Source: Fragum whitleyi (Eukaryota > Mollusca > Bivalvia > Cardiida > Cardiidae). From it: a DNA stretch of 64,000 bases. A model generated the notes under the pieces. The model searched no databases and had not been told where the DNA came from. It saw nothing but the letters and a program-made list of their open reading frames with translations. This document shows, piece after piece, positions 24,750 through 33,295 of this stretch; positions within the stretch are counted from its first letter, which is position 1, and each line of letters begins with the position of its first letter. The position numbers were made by a program, and so were the translations under genes. The stretch covers positions 42,731,869-42,795,868 of the forward strand of contig OX411554.1 of assembly GCA_948146395.1 (NCBI GenBank). The letters are read 5' to 3'.

Positions 24750-25060
24750 ACAAGAGCACCGCCTACGGGTGCCTACGCTCGGCTGTCGAGTGCTGGATGG
24801 TGGGAAAAAATCTAAGTCGAAAAAGGGGCATAATTTGCTCAAAATGCATCTAGAGTTATCCCCCTTGATAGTATAGGTTGCTCTTTTGATGGTGAACATG
24901 TGTGCCAAGTTTCAAGTGAATGCCTTCAGTAGAACCAGAGATATTACAAAATGTCAAAGTTTTCGCACGACGACGACGACGACGACAACGACGACGACGA
25001 CGACGACGACACGGAGGCTATAGCAATACCTCGGGTTTTCTCCGAAAACAGCCGAGCTAA
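24750..25060 (+). mobile_element. Helentron-like element, subfamily 1
   Basis: Begins CAAGAGCACCGCCTACGGGT with a 5' hairpin (GCACC...GGTGC) followed by CGCTCGGCTGT. It ends ACAGCCGAGCTAA, so the sub-terminal segments are inverted copies. A (CGA)n microsatellite sits at about 24967-25011. No transposase. The architecture matches short Helitron/Helentron derivatives of the pearl/DINE-1 type. Confidence 0.72.
24967..25011 (+). repeat. (CGA)n microsatellite
   Basis: About 15 CGA units with one interruption, inside the Helentron-like element. Confidence 0.95.
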
Positions 25061-25202
25061 AAATGACAAAAATAGGCATGAAGAATTTAAGCATTAAAAC
25101 TAAATTTTATTGTATGTGCAAAAATAACTGATAACCTGTATTACGACGAGTATTTTGTGGTTTGAAATATGCTAGTTCACTATAAATTTTAACTGGACTA
25201 AA

Positions 25203-25388
25203 ATGACATGCCCCCTCGTTTGTAAAAGGGGCGGAGTCGAGCGATTTCCGCGCATGCGCAGACTTATGTGAAATACCTCTATTACCTACCTTTAATAAAA
25301 ATATTTATACAGGTTCTTCTAATAGCACCCTATGTCTTCACGAACGCGTATACGCTTACATGAATTAATAATGTAAGTGAAATCTAGG
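25203..25388 (+). repeat. Repeat family G, left part, split by the DIRS insertion
   Basis: Matches the reverse complement of 12010-12150, ending in ATCTAGGAT. The sequence that should follow resumes at about 30774. Confidence 0.82.
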
Positions 25389-25430
25389 ATTTCATCCAAC
25401 ACATAAAATCCCTTCTGAGCCCCACAGATA
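25389..25430 (+). repeat. DIRS left inverted terminal repeat
   Basis: ATTTCATCCAACACATAAAA ... CCCCACAGATA; an exact reverse complement of 30451-30492. Confidence 0.95.
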
Positions 25431-25577
25431 TACGACGCAGCTTATCAGCACACCAATTCAGGTCATAACGAGGCTGAAGCGCACCAAGAATGGTCATAGG
25501 GACAAATAGCTTTATAAACCGGTGAATAAAATATATGTTTCGGATATTCTGTTTTTGTGTTAACTGCGGTTTTTAAA

Positions 25578-25631
25578 ATGGATACAGGATCTGAGGTTCC
25601 TGATTTGAATACTACGGATGACATAATAGCG
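25578..25631 (+). CDS. DIRS ORF1 candidate 5' exon
   Basis: ATG followed by 17 codons (MDTGSEVPDLNTTDDIIA) ending at a strong donor, GCG|GTGAGT. Joined to an acceptor TGTTTTTACAG at 26480 it continues in frame (phase 0) into ORF1, giving a 366-residue protein. Without splicing this small frame stops soon after the donor. The exon is inferred from splice-site quality and phase only. Confidence 0.6.
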
Positions 25632-26480
25632 GTGAGTGATTTTACCTTGCGATGATCAATTATTGATACGGGTCACAATGTGGTTCAATAATTACTTTGG
25701 ATTTTTTACCAGCACTCTGGTCTCGAACGGGACGGATATTAAGATATTTGAAAATTCCGATGTTTTTTCCCGTTAAGCAATTGCAATCACCTTTCTCTGA
25801 CAGGACGGAAACCACGTCCAGGTGATTTTTGTACCATGGAATTAAAATATGTTCTTATTGAACATGACGGATACCACGTCATTTTTGAAATTCCGGGCTT
25901 TTCAGTTATGCAATTGCGATCACCTTTTCTGACAGGACGGAAACCACGTCCAGGTGATCTTTAACATGAAATTACATGGTCTAATTTAACATGACGGATA
26001 CCACGTCAAGAAAAAAAAATCGTTATGCAATTGCGATCACCTTTTCTGACAGGACGGAAACCACGTCCAGGTGATTTTGAATGGATTTAAGTAGCGTTTA
26101 TTGAAATGACGGATACCACGTCATCTTAAATTTCTATTGTTCCCGTTATGCAATTGCGATCACCTTTTATCCGACTGGACGGAAACCACGTCCAGGTGAT
26201 TATTTTCGTAGCTATATTTTATTATTGTTACATTATCGCATGGCCGCTGTAACTGCGACGTCGTGTTGCACGATTTAATCCACCGAAAAATTAAGGGCAT
26301 ACAGTCGGATTAAAGAAAACGCAGCCAAATGATCTACTTCCAAAAACTAAGAGATAAAAGTAATATCACACAATAATAATCATGATAGCGAAAATTATTA
26401 TAACAATAATAAAGCCAAATGATGTCCATATCTTATAATATTCAAGGATAATTCCTGATTCGGGAATGATGTTTTTACAG
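25632..26480 (+). other. Candidate spliceosomal intron in the DIRS 5' region
   Basis: 849 bp from GTGAGT to TTTTTACAG, with CTGAT about 25 bp before the acceptor as a possible branch site. It contains the hairpin array. The alternative is an unspliced 5' UTR with ORF1 starting at ATG 26466. Confidence 0.55.
25786..26200 (+). repeat. Alternating array of seven conserved hairpins (A-B-A-B-A-B-A)
   Basis: Hairpin A occurs at 25786-25826, 25919-25958, 26036-26075 and 26159-26200. It pairs ATCACCT with AGGTGAT and GGACG with CGTCC, with loop GAAACCA and a variable left bulge, and is preceded each time by GCAATTGC. Hairpin B occurs at 25865-25881, 25992-26008 and 26107-26123 as TGACG-GATACCA-CGTCA. 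Successive A hairpins start their inner stems 132, 117 and 125 bp apart, and the spacers differ in length and sequence while the hairpins are nearly invariant. Function unknown; it lies in the 5' region of the DIRS element. Confidence 0.9.
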
Positions 26481-27527
26481 GTGAGGTGTGAGGTTCCTGC
26501 TATGAAGGGAAAGGATCAACTACGATCTGCGAAAGACATGTTCCAGCAGCTGTCAAACATGGGGAAGGAAACCATCACATCGGAGACCTCTGAGTGGGCA
26601 GAGTTCACGAAAACAATTTCGTCTATGAATGAGTCAATTAAATGTCTACAGAATGACGTTCGGACGATACAGAGGTCGCGTCCTGACATGACCGATGACC
26701 CCATACCTGGGGCCAAGCGATTTCGACCAGATAGCCCGGAATCGCATTCCGCAGAGGATATTGACTGTTATTTGTCAGACGGGGATGAAAAGGGGGCCTC
26801 CGACGGGGCCGATGAAGAATGGGAAGATATCACAGATTTCTTCATAGAAGAAACCGATTACGGGGATCCTATACCAGAAAAATTGGCGACTTTAGTTAAC
26901 AAATCTCTTCGCTGCAAGACCAATAAAGAGAAGATGAAGGCATTGATGGAAAAATATATTCGACCGGAAAACGTACCAAATCTCCAAGTGCCGAAAGTTG
27001 ATGAAGTCCTTTGGAACCAACTACGGACAGAAATTAAGGCTTCGGATTTTAGCCAGCAAAATCTACAACGGGTACCTTGTCGCGCTTTAGTACCCGTAAT
27101 ACGGCTCATGGAACACGTAAAACACCAGGGAAGCAAGGACGTTAAGGAACTGGTTGGAGATATTTTCAAAATACTCGCCCAAGGAGTCGTAACGTCAAAT
27201 GAACATAGAAGAGAGAAAATAAAACAACATCTTTTGCCGAATTTTAAGAAACTTTGTGAGAACCCACCATCCGCAACAAAATTATTCGGCGATAAATTGG
27301 ATGAAGATATTAAGAAAATGAAAGAGGCAAAAACACAACTTACACACGACCGGCCACACAAGCATTTTTTATTGAAGAAGGGAGGGGGAACAGACAACAA
27401 CCGTACAACAAACGGACAACTGCCTACCCTCCCCGATACAACCAACCATCAAAGAATCACTACAATCATCGGAAACAACATCAAATGCAGGCTCAAAAAC
27501 GAAACCGAAAATAGTCCAAGTAAGTAA
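26466..27527 (+). CDS. DIRS ORF1, gag-like protein
   Basis: Probable Gag-like nucleoprotein of the DIRS element. The open frame from ATG 26466 gives 353 residues; if the candidate intron is spliced, coding resumes at 26481. The N-terminal 70 residues look helical (KDMFQQLSNMG, MNESIKCLQNDVRTIQ). An acidic stretch follows (DEEWEDITDFFIEETD), then a middle region with VPKVDEVLWNQLRTEIK and a basic C-terminus. The spacing of W/L residues around VDEVLWNQL is typical of DIRS/Ngaro ORF1 products, which lack classical CCHC knuckles; none is seen here. Its end overlaps by about 150 bp the frame of ORF2, which is open from 27376, so ORF2 could be reached by frameshift, splicing or re-initiation. Confidence 0.8.
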   Translation: MMFLQVRCEVPAMKGKDQLRSAKDMFQQLSNMGKETITSETSEWAEFTKTISSMNESIKCLQNDVRTIQRSRPDMTDDPIPGAKRFRPDSPESHSAEDIDCYLSDGDEKGASDGADEEWEDITDFFIEETDYGDPIPEKLATLVNKSLRCKTNKEKMKALMEKYIRPENVPNLQVPKVDEVLWNQLRTEIKASDFSQQNLQRVPCRALVPVIRLMEHVKHQGSKDVKELVGDIFKILAQGVVTSNEHRREKIKQHLLPNFKKLCENPPSATKLFGDKLDEDIKKMKEAKTQLTHDRPHKHFLLKKGGGTDNNRTTNGQLPTLPDTTNHQRITTIIGNNIKCRLKNETENSPSK

Positions 27528-27531
27528 CAAT

Positions 27532-29586
27532 ATGAATATTTGCATCTGGAATACAGCGGATAATTTCCGTGGGGGGAAAACGGCTGATAATATCTCAAAA
27601 TGGAGAAAAATCACGAGCGATACGTGGACATTAAAAACTATTGAAGGCTGTAGTTTAGAACTTACAGACGTGCCAAAACAAACTTTTGTTCCACAACCAA
27701 TCACGTTTAGTAACGAGGATAAGATTAAAATACGTAATGAATTAGACCGATTTATAGAATGTGGAATTATTGAACGAGCAACGGACCGTTTTGACGACGA
27801 ATTCATTTCAAATATATTTTTTCGGTTGAAGAAAGATGGGCGCGCTAGAATGATTTTAAACTTAAAACATATCAATGAACGCTACGTAGAGAAGACACAT
27901 TTCAAAATGGAATCGTTAAAGTCGGCTTTGAGCATGATGAGGGAAAATTGTTATTTAGCTTCGGTCGATTTATCGGACGCTTATTATTCGATAAAAATAA
28001 AGGAACAGGATAGGAAGTATTTAAGGTTTATGTTTGATGGCAAGAAATTGCAATATGCGTCGCTAGTAATGGGTTACAGTCAGAGCCCTAAAATCTGGAC
28101 AAAGATAATGAAACCCGTTTTCACATATTTACGGTCAAAAGGTCACAGCAGTGTGTATTTCATTGATGATTCGTGCTTAGCAGGCAATTCGTTTGATTCA
28201 TGTCTACAAAACGTAAAAGATACAACCAGATTAATGGACAGTCTGGGACTTACAATAAACTTACAGAAGTCGGTGTTGACACCATGCAAGAAAATAGTTT
28301 TTTTGGGTTTTGTTCTATGCTCGATAACCATGACAATTACTCTTACTGATGATAAAAAGGTCGTTATTGTTAATGAGTGCACAATTATGTTAAAGACCAA
28401 AAGGGTAACAATAAGAATATTTTCTAAATTAATTGGGGGGCTTATCGCGGCCGAACCAGGGGTAACAAATGCACCGCTCTACATACGACCCTTAGAAAAG
28501 GTGAAAGATACCGAGTTGAAAAGACATATGGGAAATTTCGACAGCTACATGAATATACCAGCAAGCGTTCATACCACTTTAAAATGGTGGATTGATAACG
28601 TCATGGGCAGTTCTAAACAAATAATAACGAAAGCGCCCGAAATTGTTATACATACGGACGCTTCGTTACAAATGTACGGGGCGTTCAACGTAACAGAGAA
28701 TACAAAAACCAATGGCTATTGGAGCCCTTCAGAGCAAAACATGCATATCAATGTATTGGAGTTGAAGGCCAGTGAAATAGGTCTCAAAACGCTTTGCAAG
28801 GACGTCACAAATAAACATGTACGGATTTACACGGACAACACTACGAGTTGTGCTTATATCAATAATTATGGAGGAAAATTTGATTCCCTTTATAACATCG
28901 CAAGAAACATATGGTTTTGGTGCATTGAGCGCAATATTCTCTTGTCGGCCGCACATATTGTAGGTACCGACAACAAGGAGGCGGACAAATTGAGTAGAAG
29001 CGTAAATGATGACATAGAATGGTCATTGAATCAACATGTCTTCGACGCAATACTTGCACTTTACCCAGACATGGAAATAGATTTGTTCGCGTCTTCCTTA
29101 AATGCAAAACTGAAAAAGTTCGTAACGAGACAGCCTTCCTTAAACGCGATAGCAGTCGATGCGTTTACATTCAAATGGACTAATCATTTCTATTACGTTT
29201 TTGCTCCTTTCAGTCTGTTGTCACGGATTATACAAAAAGTAGAACTAGACGGAACACGGGCAATAGTCATTGCTCCACTTTGGCCCTCACAGACATGGTG
29301 GCCAGACATCTTAAGACTAACTACGGACAACATTCTTGTGTTACCGGCAACAAAGGAAATTCTCAGGTTGGAACACAAACCAGGCTTAATTCATCGTCTA
29401 ACGAAGATGAAACTAGCTGCTTTCAGTATATCCGGCAAGCACTCGGACAGCGAGGCATACCGGAGAAGTCTCAAACCATTATCCTCAATTCATGGAGAAA
29501 AGGAACAAAACTACAGTACAGCTCTTATGTTAAAAAATGGATTCATTTCTGTGAGGGGAAGACAGATCCCCTTAATACGCCTATAA
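27532..29586 (+). CDS. DIRS ORF2: reverse transcriptase, RNase H, Dam-like domain
   Basis: Copies the DIRS RNA into DNA. From ATG 27532 it is 684 residues, and the frame stays open upstream to 27376. RT: SVDLSDAYYSI (Asp146/Asp149), LVMGYSQSPKIW, and the catalytic YFIDDS (Asp212/Asp213), followed by the FLGF motif. RNase H: HTDAS (D376), LELKA (E410), YTDN (D435) and GTDNKEAD (D485), a complete DEDD set. The C-terminal part from about residue 517 (DLFASSLNAKL, VDAFTFKW, APLWPSQTWW) corresponds to the Dam-methylase-like region described downstream of RNase H in DIRS elements; methylation activity is not established from sequence. The 3' end overlaps ORF3 by about 300 bp in another frame. Confidence 0.92.
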   Translation: MNICIWNTADNFRGGKTADNISKWRKITSDTWTLKTIEGCSLELTDVPKQTFVPQPITFSNEDKIKIRNELDRFIECGIIERATDRFDDEFISNIFFRLKKDGRARMILNLKHINERYVEKTHFKMESLKSALSMMRENCYLASVDLSDAYYSIKIKEQDRKYLRFMFDGKKLQYASLVMGYSQSPKIWTKIMKPVFTYLRSKGHSSVYFIDDSCLAGNSFDSCLQNVKDTTRLMDSLGLTINLQKSVLTPCKKIVFLGFVLCSITMTITLTDDKKVVIVNECTIMLKTKRVTIRIFSKLIGGLIAAEPGVTNAPLYIRPLEKVKDTELKRHMGNFDSYMNIPASVHTTLKWWIDNVMGSSKQIITKAPEIVIHTDASLQMYGAFNVTENTKTNGYWSPSEQNMHINVLELKASEIGLKTLCKDVTNKHVRIYTDNTTSCAYINNYGGKFDSLYNIARNIWFWCIERNILLSAAHIVGTDNKEADKLSRSVNDDIEWSLNQHVFDAILALYPDMEIDLFASSLNAKLKKFVTRQPSLNAIAVDAFTFKWTNHFYYVFAPFSLLSRIIQKVELDGTRAIVIAPLWPSQTWWPDILRLTTDNILVLPATKEILRLEHKPGLIHRLTKMKLAAFSISGKHSDSEAYRRSLKPLSSIHGEKEQNYSTALMLKNGFISVRGRQIPLIRL

Positions 29587-30374
29587 ACTTTGTGATCGAA
29601 TTTCTGACACAATTATATACAAAAGGTTTGAGCTATTCAACGTTAAATACCGCTCGATCAGCTATAAGCAGTTTCCTCAAATTAACTAGTAACGCGGATA
29701 TACATAGTGACAACCAAATCAGTCGATTTATGAAAGGGGTTTACAATGAGAAACCATCATTGCCCCGATACATACAGATTTGGGATGTGCGAGTTGTATT
29801 ACAATATTTAAAGACGATGGATACTACATCGCTGCTCGCACTGTCATGTAAATTGGTCATGCTTTTTCTACTAGTTACGGCACAGCGGTGCCAAACGCTT
29901 CATGTTATAAAACTTAGTGATATTCATTATGAAGGGGACAGTATCACGATAAATATTTCTACATTAATTAAACAGAGCAGACCAGGAACTCGCATGGAAC
30001 CGATTAATTTGAACGCATTTCCTAGTGACACATCGATATGCATTGTAAATACATTAAAGGCGTATATAACTCGAACTGAGAACCTAAGGAAAAATGGCAA
30101 TCTTTTAATTTCAACAACCAAACCACATAGTCCCGTTTCTAGACAAACTGTGGCTCGGTGGATTAAACTTGTGCTCAGAAAAGCGGGTATCGCACAAACG
30201 TACAAAGCACATAGCACTAGGGCGGCATCCACGTCCTATGCTTTTCAGAAAGGGGTGACTTTACAAACTATTGTCAAAACAGCAGGATGGTCAAACGCTA
30301 GTACTTTTCAGAAATACTATTACAAACAGATAGACAAAGTGAACAGTTCTCTGCAACAAGCTGTAATCGAATGA
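29280..30374 (+). CDS. DIRS ORF3: tyrosine recombinase
   Basis: Encodes the enzyme that integrates the circular DNA intermediate of DIRS elements instead of a DDE integrase. The 364-residue frame starts at ATG 29280 inside ORF2. Similarity to the recombinase core begins near residue 45 (FQYIRQALGQRGIPEKS), so the first residues may be translated only through the overlap. An N-terminal SAM-like DNA-binding part (SYVKKWIHFCEG, STLNTARSAISSFLK) precedes the catalytic domain. The tetrad is visible: Arg203 in TAQRC, His311 and Arg314 in AHSTRAAS, and a tyrosine among Tyr346-348 in TFQKYYYKQ. AGWSNAS sits at the usual position before the nucleophile. The frame is intact. AATAAA follows the stop at about 30404. 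Confidence 0.93.
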   Translation: MALTDMVARHLKTNYGQHSCVTGNKGNSQVGTQTRLNSSSNEDETSCFQYIRQALGQRGIPEKSQTIILNSWRKGTKLQYSSYVKKWIHFCEGKTDPLNTPINFVIEFLTQLYTKGLSYSTLNTARSAISSFLKLTSNADIHSDNQISRFMKGVYNEKPSLPRYIQIWDVRVVLQYLKTMDTTSLLALSCKLVMLFLLVTAQRCQTLHVIKLSDIHYEGDSITINISTLIKQSRPGTRMEPINLNAFPSDTSICIVNTLKAYITRTENLRKNGNLLISTTKPHSPVSRQTVARWIKLVLRKAGIAQTYKAHSTRAASTSYAFQKGVTLQTIVKTAGWSNASTFQKYYYKQIDKVNSSLQQAVIE

Positions 30375-30450
30375 TATTTTCGTGTGTGCTTTGATCCCTT
30401 GTAAATAAACCATATATATTGACTATATTTCTCAGTCATTGGCTCTAAAC

Positions 30451-30492
30451 TATCTGTGGGGCTCAGAAGGGATTTTATGTGTTGGATGAAAT
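30451..30492 (+). repeat. DIRS right inverted terminal repeat
   Basis: TATCTGTGGGGCTCAGAAGG ... TTGGATGAAAT; an exact reverse complement of 25389-25430. Confidence 0.95.
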
Positions 30493-30773
30493 TGATAAAT
30501 TAAGCTAGACTTACCTTAGTAAGGCGAAGGTTAATTGGGATTTCATCCACCATAAAAATCCCTCTGAGCTCACACACCCGCCACATCTTGTACCCGAACC
30601 CCTTTTTAAATGCCTTCGAAATATTGCGTTCGTGGGCTCTAAAATATGACCTGAATTGGTGTGCTGATAAGCTGCGTCGTATATCTGTGTGAGCTCAGAG
30701 GGATTTTTATGGTGGATGAAATCCCAATTAACCTTCGCCTTACTAAGGTAAGTCTAGCTTAATTTATCAATTT
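30489..30773. repeat. Perfect 88-bp palindrome containing variant DIRS termini
   Basis: Arms 30489-30576 and 30686-30773 are identical reverse complements over 88 bp around a 109-bp loop. Each arm carries a variant of the DIRS terminus (ATTTCATCCACCATAAAAAT ... GAGCTCACACA) preceded by about 47 bp not present at the left end of the DIRS element. The loop repeats, inverted, 44 bp of the DIRS left interior (25425-25468). It looks like an internally deleted DIRS relative or a recombination product. Confidence 0.9.
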
Positions 30774-30940
30774 TTCTTACCGATTATCATTTTGAATGTA
30801 GTTGTTGATCTTATCCTTTTTAGTGATTTTGGAACGTTTTTGAATGGTTTAAGTGAGTGTTTGGAATGAATGAATGGAGCTCTGAGTGAGTGATTTAGAT
30901 AGATTTTGATCGGAATGATTTCACGGTGTACTTTACTGTA
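30774..30940 (+). repeat. Repeat family G, right part, resumed after the DIRS insertion
   Basis: CTTACCGATTATCATTTTGA ... GAGTGAGTGATTTAGATAGA matches the reverse complement of 11825-12000, continuing the copy broken at 25388. Confidence 0.82.
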
Positions 30941-32005
30941 GCAATATTTGCCGGGGGGAGGGGGGGGGGGGATACGCATCTATGACATATTTCTAGTTCA
31001 TTTTGTTGAAACAATTTACCGATTTTTGGTAATATGTCTCACAAAAAATTAGCAGAAAGAAGGCAGTTTATGCTAACATCAGTCAGTCTAATCTTAGTCT
31101 ATACTGTCTTCCAAAGCTTTGTGTAAAGTTCGAATAAGCTACAAATAAAGGTAAATTCGCTTTCGAAAATGTAGAGCTTATTGTTCTTGGTATCAAAAAT
31201 GGAAAAAGCAATCATTTGAAATACCCATACACGTTTTTGTTTTTCAAATTGAGCTCATTTATTAAACATCTGTTGCGCTGGAAAATTAAGGTATTTTTTC
31301 TTGAAAACACTAACAAACAACGTGATATTTTTATGCCCCCACTTCAAAAGATCAGGGCATATTATTTTAGCAAATTCTGTTTGTATGCTAAAATCTTTAA
31401 TATTTAGCCTAGATTTAGTTTGATAAATGATAAGGACTTCATATTTACATGTGTCGAGAACGTTGTAATTATCTTTTTAGAAGAAACTTTCGATTCATTA
31501 TCTTTTCAAGATGATTTTGCTTGCACATCAGGTCTGATACTCTCAATATACATTTACGGTACATGCATGAACAAAAATATAGAGTAAGCAATATGTTGGG
31601 AGTTTTTTTCTTAGTTTTCTTCTGATATTAAAAGAAACAACAACAACATGAGATAAACAATTGTTCAAATTCTAAGATATCATGTAAACGTTCGAATATG
31701 CGTTTACTGTTTGACTTGAGAAGTGATTAAATGGAGTAAGAGTATAACGCAATTTCACTTCGAAATTCACTTGCGAAATTTTATTACTCAAAAAGGTCTA
31801 ATTACGATCAAACAGTTTTGCCGTCTTCTCGTTTTTTGAAAAGCTGGTGACAGTTTACCAGTTTTGATAAGTTGCATGTTGTTTTACCAGGATATTTCCA
31901 AAGTAAAGGGATTATCATATATCTAGGAAGTGGCATTTTGTATTCTCTGTTTCTAAACCAGCGTCACGCGAAGAAGCAAAATTTAGATCTATATGAGATC
32001 ATTGC
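30941..32005. other. Intergenic; G run only
   Basis: A guanine run at 30951-30971 with one A interruption has G-quadruplex potential. Nothing else is recognised. Confidence 0.55.
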
Positions 32006-32007
32006 AT

Positions 32008-33022
32008 AAAATGTATGTTTTCGGGTCTTTATAGACATACGTTAACGGATAAAACCCGGGCGTTAACGGAAAAAAATGTGGATTAATAAGTAAATTCACG
32101 TGTCGTTAACGCCCGGCTTTTTGCAGATTAATAACCTCGGTCTTGGCCTATGCACTCTATCAGTTTCTTGGTCTGATATAAATACAGAGCATTAATAAAG
32201 ACGTCGTTCTTATTTCAGCGTTTATTTTTGTGACGTCATTAATTTACCAAGCAACATCGGTATAAACAAATGTGACGGAGCAATTCATAACGCTTTTTCT
32301 CGGCATATTATATCTTTCGGGGATAGATATGTATAAACATTCCTATGAATCATTTTGCAAATTCTGTTTGAATAAATACTAAAGTCTTTTTTATGCAATA
32401 ATAACGTCAATTCACGCTTTTTCAAGCGTTTACATTTTCAGAGACCCTCAAAAAAGGTTAAACGCCCTCGTGAATCGCACTCAGGGGTTAAACCATTTTT
32501 TCGGGTCTCTGCAAATTTTAACGCCCTCAAAAAAGTGAATTAACCCTATATATTTGCATAAAATGTGAGTTTTCGAGTCGTTATAGGCAAACGTTAACGG
32601 ACAAAACCCGTGCGTTTACGAGAGAAAACGGGGATAAATAATTAAAATCACGTGCCGTTAACGCTAGGCTTTTTCACTTAAATATCCTTAGTCAGGGCCT
32701 ATGCCTTTAATCAGTTTCTTTGTTTAACATTAATGTAGAGCATAATTGAAGACGTTGGTCATATTTCAGCGTTAATTTTGGTTACGTCATAAAATTACCA
32801 AGCAACGTCTGTATAAACAAAAGTGGCGATATATGGCATAAAGCAATTTTCTGGCAATTTAAATGTTTTTAAGCTAGTTTTAAAGCGTTCCTATGAATTT
32901 TTTTGCAACCTCTGATTGAATAAATACTATTTTCTTTATCTTATTCAATAATAGCGACAATTCACGTTTTTTCGAGTCTTAATATTTGAAGAGACCATCA
33001 AAAAAGTGAATTAACCCTATAT
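32008..33022. repeat. Diverged tandem duplication, about 545-bp unit
   Basis: Two units (about 32008-32552 and 32560-33022) share in order: CATAAAATGT(A/G)(T/A)GTTTTCG, ACGTTAACGGA(T/C)AAAACCC, a CACGTG(T/C)CGTTAACGC segment, the TATTTCAGCGTT(T/A)ATTTT segment, and a closing AAAAAAGTGAATTAACCC. No coding potential. The origin is unknown. Confidence 0.78.
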
Positions 33023-33295
33023 TTAGTCTCAAGGTCGTTTGAACTTTTGACCACTCGGAAATCTTCGGCAATTCTACGGAATAGACATTGGGAATAATTA
33101 GGGCGCAGTCATGAAAGCGCGTCACGTCGCACGTGGGTTCATGTGACGTGACAAACATTACTAAGGATGACGTTGCAAAAAACAAAAACAATGAAAGGAT
33201 AAATTGGGCAAATTATGATTTGATAACAAAACGCAGACAAAACGGAGACAAAAGAGGCCCGTCTGCGTGCAGGATAAAACATTACAGAGCATTTG

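Larger units (their letters stand above)
25389..30492 (+). mobile_element. DIRS-type tyrosine-recombinase retrotransposon, apparently complete
   Basis: A 5.1-kb element bounded by perfect 42-bp inverted repeats (25389-25430 and 30451-30492). It carries, in order, a gag-like ORF1, an RT-RNase H-Dam-like ORF2 and a tyrosine recombinase ORF3. Inverted termini plus a Dam-like domain place it with DIRS proper rather than Ngaro. Members integrate through a circular intermediate and the recombinase, without target-site duplication. It sits inside repeat family G, which supports insertion as a unit. All catalytic residues I can see are present and the frames are open. Confidence 0.93.

Noticed and set aside
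25786..26200. Hammerhead or other self-cleaving ribozyme
   Set aside because: The GAAA-containing loops lack the conserved CUGAUGA core and three-way junction; no known ribozyme fold fits by eye.
26480..27570. Short intron between DIRS ORF1 and ORF2 (AA|GTAAGT at about 27519 to TACAG)
   Set aside because: The nearest acceptor gives only about 37 bp, below a workable intron size; frameshift or re-initiation is equally possible.
27369..27875. Long minus-strand open frames opposite DIRS ORF1/ORF2 (also 26858-27445)
   Set aside because: They are antisense shadows of frames with clear RT and gag-like motifs, and have no recognisable domain.
30951..30971. G run as a regulatory quadruplex
   Set aside because: Intergenic with no neighbouring gene; noted only as low complexity.
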